Source: CAYWMY01 sp046352935
Lineage (GTDB): Bacteria > Pseudomonadota > Gammaproteobacteria > Steroidobacterales > Steroidobacteraceae
DNA length: 64,000 nt
Direction of reading: 5' to 3'
NCBI GenBank assembly: GCA_046352935.1
Contig: JAXMGR010000017.1
Span: 32,397 to 96,396 of the forward strand
The translations under genes were made by a program, and so were the position numbers. The notes under the pieces are model-generated. The model searched no databases. It was not told where the DNA came from and worked only from the letters and a program-made list of their open reading frames with translations. This document shows, in pieces, positions 44,401 to 52,269 of the stretch (position 1 is the stretch's first letter; every line of letters starts with the position of its first letter).

Positions 44401-44533
44401 TCGACGAGACATCCGGAAAGGCGTCGATGGGCAGGCCGTTGAACGCGATTGCACCGCCGCCGATCAGGAGCAGCACGGCAATCAGGACCAGCAGGCGCTG
44501 GCTCAGAGAGAACTCGATCAGCCGCGAAAACAT
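41471..44533 (-). CDS. Heavy-metal efflux RND transporter, CzcA/CusA family
   Basis: This inner-membrane proton/metal antiporter exports cations through the tripartite complex. The 1020-residue protein starts MFSRLIEFSLSQRLLVL and has the RND repeat layout with about 12 TM segments. The HME signature in TM4 is GLAIAIGMLVDAAVVVVEN; as in CusA the first of the CzcA Asp pair is absent (Ala-Ile in its place) while VDAAVVVVEN is kept. Periplasmic PIEMRVSEMLTGTRGDLAVKIFG is HME-like. The metal cannot be fixed from sequence; Cu/Ag or divalent metals are possible. Confidence 0.93.
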   Translation of the reverse strand: MFSRLIEFSLSQRLLVLIAVLLLIGGGAIAFNGLPIDAFPDVSSTQVKLIMKAPGMTPEEVEARIVTPIEVELLGIPHKRVLRSTAKYAIADITLDFEDGTDIYWARQQVAERLTGVLENLPAGVDGGLAPITTPLGEMLMFTIEGDLGLEEKRTLLDWTIRPQLRTLPGVADVNSLGGLVRTFEVVPNLVALKSVGLQIADLSRAIEANNRNDGAGRLTEGEESLLVRVDGNVRTIEDMRAIVVHLDAGGSVTRLGDVATVRIGSLTRYGFVTQGGREETVQGLVLGLRGANARQVVEAVRARLDEIEPTLPPGVTTKIFYDRGALIERAVGTVARALGEAIVLVVLLLLAFLGNLRAAIAVACVLPLAALVTFIMMRLTGMSANLMSLGGLAIAIGMLVDAAVVVVENIENRLGDGGGAKLPFLHRIYRAVHEVTVPVVSGILVIVIVFLPLLTLQGLEGKLFIPVALTIVFALSGSLLLSLTVIPVLTSYLLEPSTGHHEPWLPRQAMRLYEPVLVWSLANARKVIVVALGLLGATVAAFLLLGKTFMPTMDEGDLLLQLAKLPSIAPERSAKTDLAVQRALLEHVPEIKGIVARTGSDELGLDPMGLNETDSFLVLAPRAEWRQPDKEWLTGEIRRVMADFPGMDIAFTQPIEMRVSEMLTGTRGDLAVKIFGPDLNELNALAERIAALLETIPGAQDVLTVKNEGVQYFTVEIDRLAAGRFGFSVEEIAAALRAQIEGQPVGIVLEGNRRTPLVIKGGEGMRSSPALFANMQLALPDGGSVPLAALARLQRVAGPVKVDHQDAARVAVVQANVTGRDLVGFVEEARVRAAAEIKLGAGYQLAWGGQFENQQRAAKRLMLVVPVALALIFHILFTTFGSVKQAAMVFVNIPFALIGGVFGLLIAGEYLSVPASVGFIALLGIAVLNGLVLISHFNQLRAQGLSLDRVVIEGARRRLRPVLMTASIAAFGLVPLLFATGPGSEIQRPLAIVVIGGLVTSTLLTLVMLPILYRRWGSE

Positions 44534-44537
44534 CCGG

Positions 44538-45629
44538 TCACTCTTCGGCGGTGCCGAGGCCGAGCCAGGCCCCCTTGAGCGTGGCAATGCCCTTGATGGC
44601 GATGCGCACCGACGCATCGACGGGCACGGTGATGCGCGACGACTGCGCCGATTCCTCCAGGACCTGCACGGCCACCGGCCGGAAGCCGCCGCTTTCCTGG
44701 ACAAATACCCAGGTGCGCGCCAAGTGGCGCGTCAGCGCCGCCGTCGGTACGCGCCAGGCGTAGCGGGTGGATGTCTCCGCCGGCTTCACCTCCACCTGCA
44801 CGTACTGATAGGGTCGCACGCAGGCGACACGCTGTGGGAGCAGAGCCCGCAGCCGCAGCGACTGGTCGTGCGGGTCAACCTGCGGTGCGATCACCGTGAT
44901 GCGACCGCCCGCGGGACAGCCGGGCACGGCGACCTCGTCGCCCACCGCAATGCCGGCGGCCTGCGCCGGCGTTGCGTGGATCTCGAGCCACAGCGGGGAG
45001 ATGCGGCCGAGCTTGAACAGCGGCGTCATGGAGTCGACGCGCTGGCCGGGCTGCGCACTGGCCTCCAGCACCACGCCATCGAAGGGTGCACGGACAAAGG
45101 CTCCGCTCGCCAGATCGCCGCCCTCGACGGGCTCTGCCAGGCCGGCGAGTCGCAGCGACTGGCGCTTCTCGGCCAGCACCAGGGCGGCCTGCCGTTCGGC
45201 GGCGCGCGTTGCCGCGAGGCGGCCCTCGGCGATGATGCCGTCGGCGAACAGGCTTTCGTCACGGCGCAGGTTCTGCAGCGCCAGCGCCGCTTGGCCGCGG
45301 GCGTGGGCAAAGTCGCGCTGCAGTTCGAGTAGTGAGGCGCCTTGCAGGCGGGCGAGTACCTGGCCCTTCTTCACCGCCTCGCCATGGGCGACGCGCACTC
45401 CCGCGACCATGACCGGCAGCGGCGCGGCGATCACCTCGATCTGCGATGCCGGCACCACCACCTGTCCCGGCAGGCGAATGCCACCCGTCGCCTTGAGGTC
45501 GGTCAGCGCTGCCGTGACGATGCCGGCCTTGCGGGCCTGCTCCGGCGACAGGGAAATCAGGTCTTCGACGGCCAGCGCAGCGGTTGGCACCACGGCGAAC
45601 AGCAACAGGCAGCGGAGAAATCGGGTCAT
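44538..45629 (-). CDS. Membrane-fusion (adaptor) protein, CzcB/CusB type
   Basis: This periplasmic adaptor links the RND pump to the outer-membrane channel. The 363-residue protein has a signal peptide (AALAV), a lipoyl half-motif (EVIAAPLPVMVAGVRVAHG), a helical hairpin of two coils (residues ~100-165), a second lipoyl half (FVRAPFDGVVLEASAQPG) and barrel/membrane-proximal domains. It is the first gene of the operon; order is adaptor, RND, DUF3240, channel. No two-component system is adjacent. Confidence 0.9.
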   Translation of the reverse strand: MTRFLRCLLLFAVVPTAALAVEDLISLSPEQARKAGIVTAALTDLKATGGIRLPGQVVVPASQIEVIAAPLPVMVAGVRVAHGEAVKKGQVLARLQGASLLELQRDFAHARGQAALALQNLRRDESLFADGIIAEGRLAATRAAERQAALVLAEKRQSLRLAGLAEPVEGGDLASGAFVRAPFDGVVLEASAQPGQRVDSMTPLFKLGRISPLWLEIHATPAQAAGIAVGDEVAVPGCPAGGRITVIAPQVDPHDQSLRLRALLPQRVACVRPYQYVQVEVKPAETSTRYAWRVPTAALTRHLARTWVFVQESGGFRPVAVQVLEESAQSSRITVPVDASVRIAIKGIATLKGAWLGLGTAEE

Positions 45630-45890
45630 CGGTTCAGCCTGGCAGAATAAACCCCGGCGGATTGTCGGCGACCCTGATTAACCGCTCCTTAAGCCCTCTA
45701 CAGGACTTTCCGAAGGGCGATGAGCCAGTTCGACTGGCGCGGCTATCACTGTGCGCCACCGACATCATCTTCTCACGCAGGTCACCCGATTCGCATTCCC
45801 GACGCCATGACGCAGCAGAACCTCCTCCTCGCCTCGAGCGCGGCGGCACGTCGCAGCGCTCCGCCGGCGGTAGAGCACGGGATGAGATCT

Positions 45891-47417
45891 TCAGGGAACT
45901 CGGCAATGGCGTTCGCCATCGCGAAACAGCGCGCCCTCCTCGAGCAGCCGGTAGTTCACGCGGGACCGGCTGTCCGCGGGATCGAGCGCCGCGGCCCGCG
46001 CGAACGCGGCGAGCGCGTCGGCATCGCGGCAGGCGAGCGCGTAGGCATAGCCGAGATTGTTCGCGGTTCGCGCCTTGTGCGGTGAGCGCCGCGCCGCGTC
46101 TTCCCAGAAGCTCACCTCGGTCGTGTACACGCGGTTGCGCGCCACCGTGACGCTGGCCAGGACAACAGCCAGCGCAGCGATCACGGTGGCCGCCACGGAA
46201 GCCACGACACGCGCCGGCACCCGCGAGCGCAGCCCCTGCAGCGCGAGCCATGCGCCGTAGACCGCCAGCCAGGCGGGGCCGACGAGCGCGAGGTAGAGCT
46301 GCCGGTCATTGGCGAGATCCTCGCGCGGCAGCACCGAATGCGTGGGCAGGAGCCACACGAAGAACCACAGCACGCCGAAGGCGAGCGCGGGGCGGCGACG
46401 CCGCGACGCGAGCGCGGCCGCGATCACGACCGCGATCACCACGAGCCGCAGGACCAGCGCGGGTGACGGCGCCCCGGGCACGCGCAGGTCCGGATCCGCA
46501 TTCATCGCGCCGATGCGGAACATCTGGCCGGCCAGCCAGGGAATCGCCTCGGCGTTCCCGAGCAGGTTGTGCCATGAGCCGCGCCGCGCGAGGCTCGCGG
46601 CGATGATCTCGCGATAGGGCGCGAGCGACAGCAGGGCGACGCCGACGGCCGCGAAGACGAGCAGCAGCGGCCACGAAGCGCGCACCACTGCCGCGCCGGA
46701 CGGCACGTGCCCGGGTGCCTCGCCGGCTCCCGGTACCGTCGATCCGGCGCCCGCCGGCGCTCCGTGCATCCGCCGCAGAGCCCCGATCCCGGGCGTCGTG
46801 GCCACCCACAGGAGCAGTACCAGCGGCAGCACGACCGCCGCTTCCTTCGTCGCGAGCGCGAGTGCCGCGAACAGCGCCGCCCAGCCGCGCGCCGGGATCC
46901 GTGCGACCGCCGCGCCTATGTCCCGCGCTGCGGCGGTCGATGCTTCGACGGCCCGCAGCCAGGCGAGCATCGTGGCGAGGCAGCCGAGCGCGACCAGCGC
47001 GCTGGAGCGGCCGGAGACATAGGTCACGGCCTCGGTCTGCGCCGGATGCAGCGCGAACACGAGTGCGACGGCGAACGCGACACCGAGCGCAGGACGTGCA
47101 GCGAGACCGTGGCGGGAGGACAGCCGCCCGACGAGCAGCAGCACCAGCACGGCGTTGAGCGCGTGGATCGCGACATTGAGCAGGCGGAAGCCGCGCGCGC
47201 CGCCGCCCAACTCGTGGTTCAGCGCGTAGCTCAGCTTGAGCAGCGGCCGCATGCCGGGCATCGACGCGGCCCAGGCGCCGAGGGACTGCACGCGCGGATC
47301 GCGCAGGATCACGTTGTAGTCGTCGAACTGGAAGCTCGCATCCAGCGCCGGCGCGTAGACGAGCACGGTCACCGCGACCAGCAGCGCGACCGCCGCCCAC
47401 CGTACCGCCCGCGTCAT
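45891..47417 (-). CDS. Polytopic membrane protein with C-terminal TPR (TMTC/DUF1736-like)
   Basis: The 508-residue protein has about ten hydrophobic segments and resembles the TMTC-type mannosyltransferase layout: FQFDDYNVILRDPRVQ with two Asp in the first loop, then YVSGRSSALVALG, ATKEAAVVLPLVLLLW and LANDRQLYLALVG. After the last TM it ends in a TPR-like stretch (KARTANNLGYAYALACRDADALAAF). Polyprenyl-phosphate-sugar use is likely for the class but not proven. It overlaps the upstream DD-peptidase by 4 nt. Confidence 0.78.
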   Translation of the reverse strand: MTRAVRWAAVALLVAVTVLVYAPALDASFQFDDYNVILRDPRVQSLGAWAASMPGMRPLLKLSYALNHELGGGARGFRLLNVAIHALNAVLVLLLVGRLSSRHGLAARPALGVAFAVALVFALHPAQTEAVTYVSGRSSALVALGCLATMLAWLRAVEASTAAARDIGAAVARIPARGWAALFAALALATKEAAVVLPLVLLLWVATTPGIGALRRMHGAPAGAGSTVPGAGEAPGHVPSGAAVVRASWPLLLVFAAVGVALLSLAPYREIIAASLARRGSWHNLLGNAEAIPWLAGQMFRIGAMNADPDLRVPGAPSPALVLRLVVIAVVIAAALASRRRRPALAFGVLWFFVWLLPTHSVLPREDLANDRQLYLALVGPAWLAVYGAWLALQGLRSRVPARVVASVAATVIAALAVVLASVTVARNRVYTTEVSFWEDAARRSPHKARTANNLGYAYALACRDADALAAFARAAALDPADSRSRVNYRLLEEGALFRDGERHCRVP

Positions 47418-48310
47418 CCCGCCGCCCCACCCGCGTCGAGTTCGCGGAACGCCGCGTCGATGATGCCGGCCGCCACCCACCAGCGATCCGGCGCGTCCAG
47501 CATCACGAGCCAGACGCTGTGCGCACCGCGACGCGCGAGTGCGATAACGCACTTGCCCGCGCCGCTCGTATAGCCGCTCTTGATGCCGACGACGCCATCC
47601 ACGCGCCCGAGCAATGCGTTGCCGTTGTGCATCGCGAGCCGCCGGCCGCCACCCGTCGTGACGACGGCCTCCCGCAGCGCCACGATGCGCGCGATCGCGG
47701 GCTCCTCCATCGCGGCGATGGCGACGCGCAGCAGATCGCGCGCCGAACTCTTCTGACCCGGCGCATCGAGACCGCAGGGATGCACGAAATGCGAGTCGCG
47801 CAGGCCGAGCCTCGCCGCTCTCGCGTTCATGCGTTCTGCGAACGCCTGCAGGGATCCGGCCGCGTGTTCCGCGAGTGCAACGCAGGCATCGTTGGCGGAG
47901 CGCACCAGCAGTGCGGTCAGGGCGTCGCCCGCGGTGAGCGATTCGCCCGCGCGCAGGCCGAGGCGGGAGCCCTCGACGCCCGCCGCGCGCGCGCTGACGA
48001 CGATGTCCGCTCCGGGTCGCCAGCCGCCCTCGAGCAGCACCAGCGCCGTCAGCAGTTTCGCGAGGGAGGCCGGCGGCCTTGGCGCGGCGGCCGCGCGCAC
48101 CCACAGCGGCCGGCCGTCGGCGATGACGATGTACGCCGCGGCCGCGCGCGGATAGGCGTCGATGGGGGCGGCGCGGACGGTGGGTGAGGCAGAAAGGGCC
48201 AGGGCAAGAGCAAGCGCGGCGATCGCGCACCACGCACGCGGCGCCCGGCGGCGCCGCAATGCGTGACCACGGCTCCGGACCCTCACGACACGCGCCGACC
48301 GATCCGACAA
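47414..48310 (-). CDS. Serine-type D-Ala-D-Ala carboxypeptidase (S11 family) with KSG motif
   Basis: This is a second low-molecular-mass PBP. The 298-residue protein has a basic N-terminus and signal peptide (VRAAP), SLAKL as SxxK, SAN as SxN, and KSGYT in place of KTG. It lacks the PBP5 C-terminal beta domain and amphipathic anchor, being about 85 residues shorter than the dacA product at 14108. It is probably a soluble periplasmic enzyme. The downstream membrane protein overlaps it. Confidence 0.85.
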   Translation of the reverse strand: MSDRSARVVRVRSRGHALRRRRAPRAWCAIAALALALALSASPTVRAAPIDAYPRAAAAYIVIADGRPLWVRAAAAPRPPASLAKLLTALVLLEGGWRPGADIVVSARAAGVEGSRLGLRAGESLTAGDALTALLVRSANDACVALAEHAAGSLQAFAERMNARAARLGLRDSHFVHPCGLDAPGQKSSARDLLRVAIAAMEEPAIARIVALREAVVTTGGGRRLAMHNGNALLGRVDGVVGIKSGYTSGAGKCVIALARRGAHSVWLVMLDAPDRWWVAAGIIDAAFRELDAGGAAG

Positions 48311-48332
48311 CGCCGGCGCTGGACGGAAGTTC

Positions 48333-49433
48333 TCAGTGCCCGAACAGACCCTTGAGCTTCTTCAGGGAATTCTTGGCCTTGTCCCCGACCGACGGCTTCT
48401 GCTGTTCCTCGGCATCCACCTTGCCGCTCTGCGCCGTGCCATCCGCGGCAGCCGTGCCCGCATCGCCGGACGCGCCTGCCGTGCCGGACGCTCCACCGGC
48501 GTCCGCACCGCCCGCCGCCGTGCCGGCGCCACTCCGCGCGGAGGCGTAGGCCGAGCAGAAGTCCCGGTACTTCGCGGCGACCGGTGTGGTGAAATCACGG
48601 CCCGCGCACTCGCGCTGCGCGAGTGGCTTCGCGAGTACGGGGCACTCGCTCGCCAGGAACCCCCATTCCCCCTTGCCCTCGGCGCCGCTACAGAGCTGCG
48701 TGCGCTTCGCGTCGACCCCGAACCCGCAGGCCCTGGCGGCGGCCGACAGCGGCTTGTTCTCGATGCCCGTCTGTCCGCCACGACCGTAGTACCGCTCCTG
48801 CTGCGACAGGGCGCCGAAGGCCTTGTAGCCCTGGACGTTGCCGCAGAACACCTGCTTGTCCGTCGGATCCTTGCACATGGGCTCCGCGCCCGTGAACAGT
48901 CCCACCTGGGTGTTCTGCGCGCCCTCGTGGCAGGCCTTCGCCATCTCCGCGTTGGACCTGGCGATCATCGCATTCACCTTGCGCTTCAGCTCGCCCGCAT
49001 CGCACTCGCCCGGCTGCTTCTGGCCTTCGTACTTCATCGTCATCTGCTCGCCGCCGGCGGTGGCGACCATCTGGCCGCGATAATGGTCGGGACCGAGGTT
49101 CTCGATCTCCATGTCGCCTTCCATGGCGTTCTTGCCGGTGCAGACGACGTGGTAGCTCAGCTTGTTGCCGGACCGGCGCATGTTGCTGGTCTGGCAGTTC
49201 TTGTCGAGGCCCGCCTGCGACGCATCCCCGCCCTTCGGCACGCACACCTCGTTCGACATGCCCGGCATGGACATGCCCATCATCGACATCGACATCGTCG
49301 TGCGCCACTTCTCGCCCGGCTCGTAGCCGGCGGGCTTCAACGTCTGCTCGCGCTCGGCGGCGGATGCCGTCGACATCCCCAGTGCAACGAGGGAGGACAG
49401 CAGCGCCAGCGCAGGGACTTTCGCGACGAACAT
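48333..49433 (-). CDS. Secreted DUF3617-domain protein
   Basis: The 366-residue protein has a signal peptide (STASA) and a Met-rich stretch (MSMSMMGMSMPGM), then a DUF3617-like domain: CVPKGGDAS, CQTSNMRRSGNKLSYHVVC, GPDHYRGQMVATAGG. Several Cys suggest disulfides. A second, unassigned Cys-rich part (residues ~165-290) is followed by a Gly/Ala/Thr-rich linker and a short basic tail (NSLKKLKGLFGH). The function is unknown. The Met-rich patch could bind Cu(I), which is inference only. Confidence 0.78.
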   Translation of the reverse strand: MFVAKVPALALLSSLVALGMSTASAAEREQTLKPAGYEPGEKWRTTMSMSMMGMSMPGMSNEVCVPKGGDASQAGLDKNCQTSNMRRSGNKLSYHVVCTGKNAMEGDMEIENLGPDHYRGQMVATAGGEQMTMKYEGQKQPGECDAGELKRKVNAMIARSNAEMAKACHEGAQNTQVGLFTGAEPMCKDPTDKQVFCGNVQGYKAFGALSQQERYYGRGGQTGIENKPLSAAARACGFGVDAKRTQLCSGAEGKGEWGFLASECPVLAKPLAQRECAGRDFTTPVAAKYRDFCSAYASARSGAGTAAGGADAGGASGTAGASGDAGTAAADGTAQSGKVDAEEQQKPSVGDKAKNSLKKLKGLFGH

Positions 49434-49553
49434 GACGACCTCACGGGTGATGGCGGACCGGACCGCAACTTTCGGCCATCGACGCCGGTGGCGTCAATCG
49501 GCACGATCCCCGCGCACCATAATGCGCAGGCGCAGGTACGCGACTCTGCAGGA

Positions 49554-49874
49554 TCAGCCGCCGGCGCGCTTCGCGGCGTAGCCGCGCCTCGCGAGTTCCG
49601 CGACCAGCAGGTCGCGGTGCTCGCCCTGGATCTCGATGGCGCCGTCGGGGCGCGCCTTGCCGCCCGCGCCACAGCGCGCCTTCAGTTCCTTCGCGAGCGC
49701 CTCGAGGGCCGCAGGCCCGAGCGGCAGGCCCGTGATGACGGTGACGCCCTTGCCTCCTCGCCCCTGCGTCTCGCGGCCGACCCGGATCGTGCCGGAGCGC
49801 TGCGCCTCGCCCACGCGGGCGCGGAGCGCGGCGCGCTCACGGTCCGTCATGCCACCCCTGCCCGCCATGTTCAC
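49554..49874 (-). CDS. yciH: Translation initiation factor SUI1/YciH family protein
   Basis: This is a bacterial eIF1-like protein that can increase initiation fidelity. The 106-residue protein has IRVGRETQGRGGKGVTVITGLPL, KARCGAGGKARPDGAIEIQG and ends in KRAGG, the SUI1 fold signature. The start may be one of the nearby Met (1, 3 or 9); Met3 gives MAGRGGMTD. Confidence 0.92.
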   Translation of the reverse strand: MNMAGRGGMTDRERAALRARVGEAQRSGTIRVGRETQGRGGKGVTVITGLPLGPAALEALAKELKARCGAGGKARPDGAIEIQGEHRDLLVAELARRGYAAKRAGG

Positions 49875-49913
49875 GCCCCCGGTGGTGAAGGCACACGCCG
49901 TCCCGTTGCGGCC

Positions 49914-50585
49914 TCAGCGCTTCCCGCGGCCGGTACCGCGGTCCTTGCCGCGCGGACTGCCCTTCGACTTCCCGCTCGAGCGGCCGTGGGCGTGGGCCGG
50001 TGCCTCGCGGCGGGACTTCTTCGCGCGCTTGCCGGTGCTCCGGCGGGCGGTCTCGCCGGCCGTGCGCCGCGCCGGACTGCGCCGTGCACGGCGCGGTTCG
50101 GCGGGCCAGAGCATCGTGCCGCGGCAGCCGCTCGCGCCACAGCGGCAGGCGAAGACCTCGTCGATGTCCTCCGGGTCGCCCGGCTCGCGCTGGATCTGGT
50201 AGTCGTAGGAGAGTTCGTCGCCCGGCTGGATCGTGCGGATGGCCTCGATGAACACGCGCCGGTTCTCGATGACGGTCTCGCAGTTCGGATCGCAGGAGTG
50301 GTTGATGAAGCGCGCGTCGCTGCCGTCGACGCCGGCATCGATGACGGTGCGGCCGTCGACGATGAACAGGAAGGTGTGGTTGTCGTCGTCGGCCTTGTGC
50401 TCGTAGCGCCGGTCCGCCTCCGCGTGGGAGACACGCTCGCCCTCGTATTCGGTGACGCGCGTGCCCTTGCGGATGCGGCGCAGCGCGAACACGCCCTTGC
50501 CGTGGATCCTGGAGTTGCGGACCTTGAACATCGGGGCGCGACGGCGGGTGGACTCGGACATGGTCGACGATTGCTCCCTGGTCAT
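49914..50585 (-). CDS. SET-domain protein lysine methyltransferase
   Basis: The 223-residue protein has a complete SET domain: NSRIHGKGVFALRRIRKGTRV, EGERVSHAEADRRY, then FINHSCDPNCE (pseudoknot) and LSYDYQI (catalytic Tyr), and a post-SET-like Cys cluster CRCGASGCRG. This layout resembles eukaryotic histone methyltransferases. The last ~65 residues are Arg/Lys/Ser-rich and probably disordered, as in nucleic-acid-binding tails. The target is unknown; a ribosomal or nucleoid protein is plausible. The ATG at 50585 overlaps the thyA stop by 4 nt, though ATG 50561 is an alternative. Confidence 0.88.
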   Translation of the reverse strand: MTREQSSTMSESTRRRAPMFKVRNSRIHGKGVFALRRIRKGTRVTEYEGERVSHAEADRRYEHKADDDNHTFLFIVDGRTVIDAGVDGSDARFINHSCDPNCETVIENRRVFIEAIRTIQPGDELSYDYQIQREPGDPEDIDEVFACRCGASGCRGTMLWPAEPRRARRSPARRTAGETARRSTGKRAKKSRREAPAHAHGRSSGKSKGSPRGKDRGTGRGKR

Positions 50586-51376
50586 ACTGCGACCGGCGCC
50601 TTGATCGCCGGGTGCGGGTCGTAGCCTTCGAAGGCGAAGTCCTCGAAGGCGTAGTCGAAGATCGAGGGCGGACGGCGCAGGATCGAGAGGCGCGGCAATG
50701 CGCGCGGCTCGCGGCCGAGCTGCAGCGCGGCCTGCTCCACGTGGTTCGAGTACAGATGGCAGTCGCCGCCGGTCCAGATGAACTCACCGACCTCGAGGTC
50801 GCACTGCTGCGCGAGCATGTGCACGAGCAGCGCGTACGAGGCGATGTTGAACGGCACGCCGAGGAAGATGTCGGCGCTGCGCTGATAGAGCTGGCAGGAC
50901 AGCCGGCCTTCCGCGACATGGAACTGGAACAGCGCGTGGCAGGGCAGCAGCGCCATGCGGTCGAGCTCGCCCACGTTCCAGGCGCTCACCATGATGCGGC
51001 GCGAATCCGGGTTGTGGCGCAGGTCCTGCACGACCTGCGCGATCTGGTCGATGCAGCGCCCGTCGGCGGTGCCCCAGGCGCGCCACTGGCGCCCGTAGAC
51101 GGGGCCGAGCTCGCCATCGGCGTCCGCCCATTCGTCCCAGATCGTGACGCCGTTGTCCCGGAGCCAGCGCGTATTGGTCTCGCCGCGGAGGAACCACAGC
51201 AGCTCGACCACGATGGAGCGCAGGTGCAGTTTCTTGGTCGTGACCAGGGGGAAGCCCGCGCGCAGGTCGAAGCGCATCTGGTGGCCGAACACCGACAGCG
51301 TGCCGGTGCCGGTGCGATCGCTCTTGCGCGTGCCCTGGCTCTGCACCAGGCGCATGAGATCGAGATACTGCTTCAT
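50582..51376 (-). CDS. thyA: Thymidylate synthase
   Basis: ThyA makes dTMP from dUMP with methylene-THF, releasing DHF for FolA. The 264-residue protein is the same length as in E. coli and has RTGTGTLSVFGHQMRFDL, the catalytic Cys in LLPCHALFQF, and SYALLVHMLAQQCDL. It is the middle of three 4-nt-overlapping genes (lgt, thyA, SET protein); lgt-thyA is a classic pair. Confidence 0.98.
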   Translation of the reverse strand: MKQYLDLMRLVQSQGTRKSDRTGTGTLSVFGHQMRFDLRAGFPLVTTKKLHLRSIVVELLWFLRGETNTRWLRDNGVTIWDEWADADGELGPVYGRQWRAWGTADGRCIDQIAQVVQDLRHNPDSRRIMVSAWNVGELDRMALLPCHALFQFHVAEGRLSCQLYQRSADIFLGVPFNIASYALLVHMLAQQCDLEVGEFIWTGGDCHLYSNHVEQAALQLGREPRALPRLSILRRPPSIFDYAFEDFAFEGYDPHPAIKAPVAV

Positions 51377-52233
51377 GCCTTCGGGCGCTTCGTCCGTCGG
51401 GAGCCGCTGCGGTCCGGATCCGCGGCAGCGGCCCCGCCCGGCGCCACGAAATTGCCCGACGCCTGCCGGGCGCGGTAAGCATACGCGAGCATGGCGAGCC
51501 CGATCAGCACCATGGGCAGCGACAGGATCTGGCCCATCGTGACCCAGCCCAGGGCGAGGTAACCGAGGTTGGCGTCCGGCACACGCACGAACTCGACGAG
51601 GAAGCGGAACGTGCCGTAGCAGACGAGGAACAGCCCTGACGGAGCCCAGCGCGGCCGCGGCCTGGAAGTGAAGGTCCAGACGATCAGGAACAGCAGCAGG
51701 CCCTCGAGCGCGGCCTCGTAGAGCTGCGAGGCGTGCAGGACCTCGCCGTGCACGAGGAAACCCCAGGGCACGTCCGTCGACTTGCCCCAGAGCTCGCCGT
51801 TGATGAAGTTCCCGAGCCGCCCCGCGCCCAGGCCCACGGCGGGCAGCGGCGACATGAAGTCGAACACGTCCACCGCCACGCGACCGCGGCGCCGCGCGAA
51901 CAGCAGCATCGCGAGCGCCACGCCGATGAGCCCGCCGTGGAAGGACATGCCGCCGCGCCAGACCATGACGAGCGACAGCGGCTCCGCGAGCACCGTCTCG
52001 AAGCCGTAGAACAGGATCCAGCCGATCCGCCCGCCGAGGATCACGCCGACCGCCGCGAAGAAGATCAGGTCGTCGACGTCGACGGGCCTCCACGTCGATC
52101 CGGGACGCGTCGCGCGCCAGCGCCCCAGCCACCAGGCGGCCGCGAAACCGAGCACGTACATGAGCCCGTACCAGTGGATCCTGACGGGCCCCAGCGCGAT
52201 CGCGACGGGATCGATGTCCGGATAGGTCAGCAT
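51373..52233 (-). CDS. lgt: Prolipoprotein diacylglyceryl transferase
   Basis: Lgt transfers diacylglycerol to the lipobox Cys as the first lipoprotein-maturation step, essential for RlpA and other lipoproteins in this window. The 286-residue inner-membrane protein has HWYGLMYVLGF, GGMSFHGGLIG and AVGLGAGRLGNFINGELWG, the family signature. It has an extra C-terminal basic tail after the last TM. Confidence 0.97.
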   Translation of the reverse strand: MLTYPDIDPVAIALGPVRIHWYGLMYVLGFAAAWWLGRWRATRPGSTWRPVDVDDLIFFAAVGVILGGRIGWILFYGFETVLAEPLSLVMVWRGGMSFHGGLIGVALAMLLFARRRGRVAVDVFDFMSPLPAVGLGAGRLGNFINGELWGKSTDVPWGFLVHGEVLHASQLYEAALEGLLLFLIVWTFTSRPRPRWAPSGLFLVCYGTFRFLVEFVRVPDANLGYLALGWVTMGQILSLPMVLIGLAMLAYAYRARQASGNFVAPGGAAAADPDRSGSRRTKRPKA

Positions 52234-52269
52234 GCCGCGCAGTCTACGGATTCAGGGGCCGTGGCGCGA

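Noticed and set aside
41723..44578. 951-codon plus-strand open frame opposite the RND transporter
   Set aside because: Composition (Gln/His/Arg/Asp-rich, no hydrophobic core) is typical of antisense to a GC-rich membrane protein, and no motif is present.
45630..45890. Short plus-strand frame from 45720 upstream of the efflux operon
   Set aside because: It has low-complexity composition, no Shine-Dalgarno and no motif, and it runs into the antisense of the TPR protein. The gap shows only AT-richer sequence near 45650-45700 that may be the efflux promoter.
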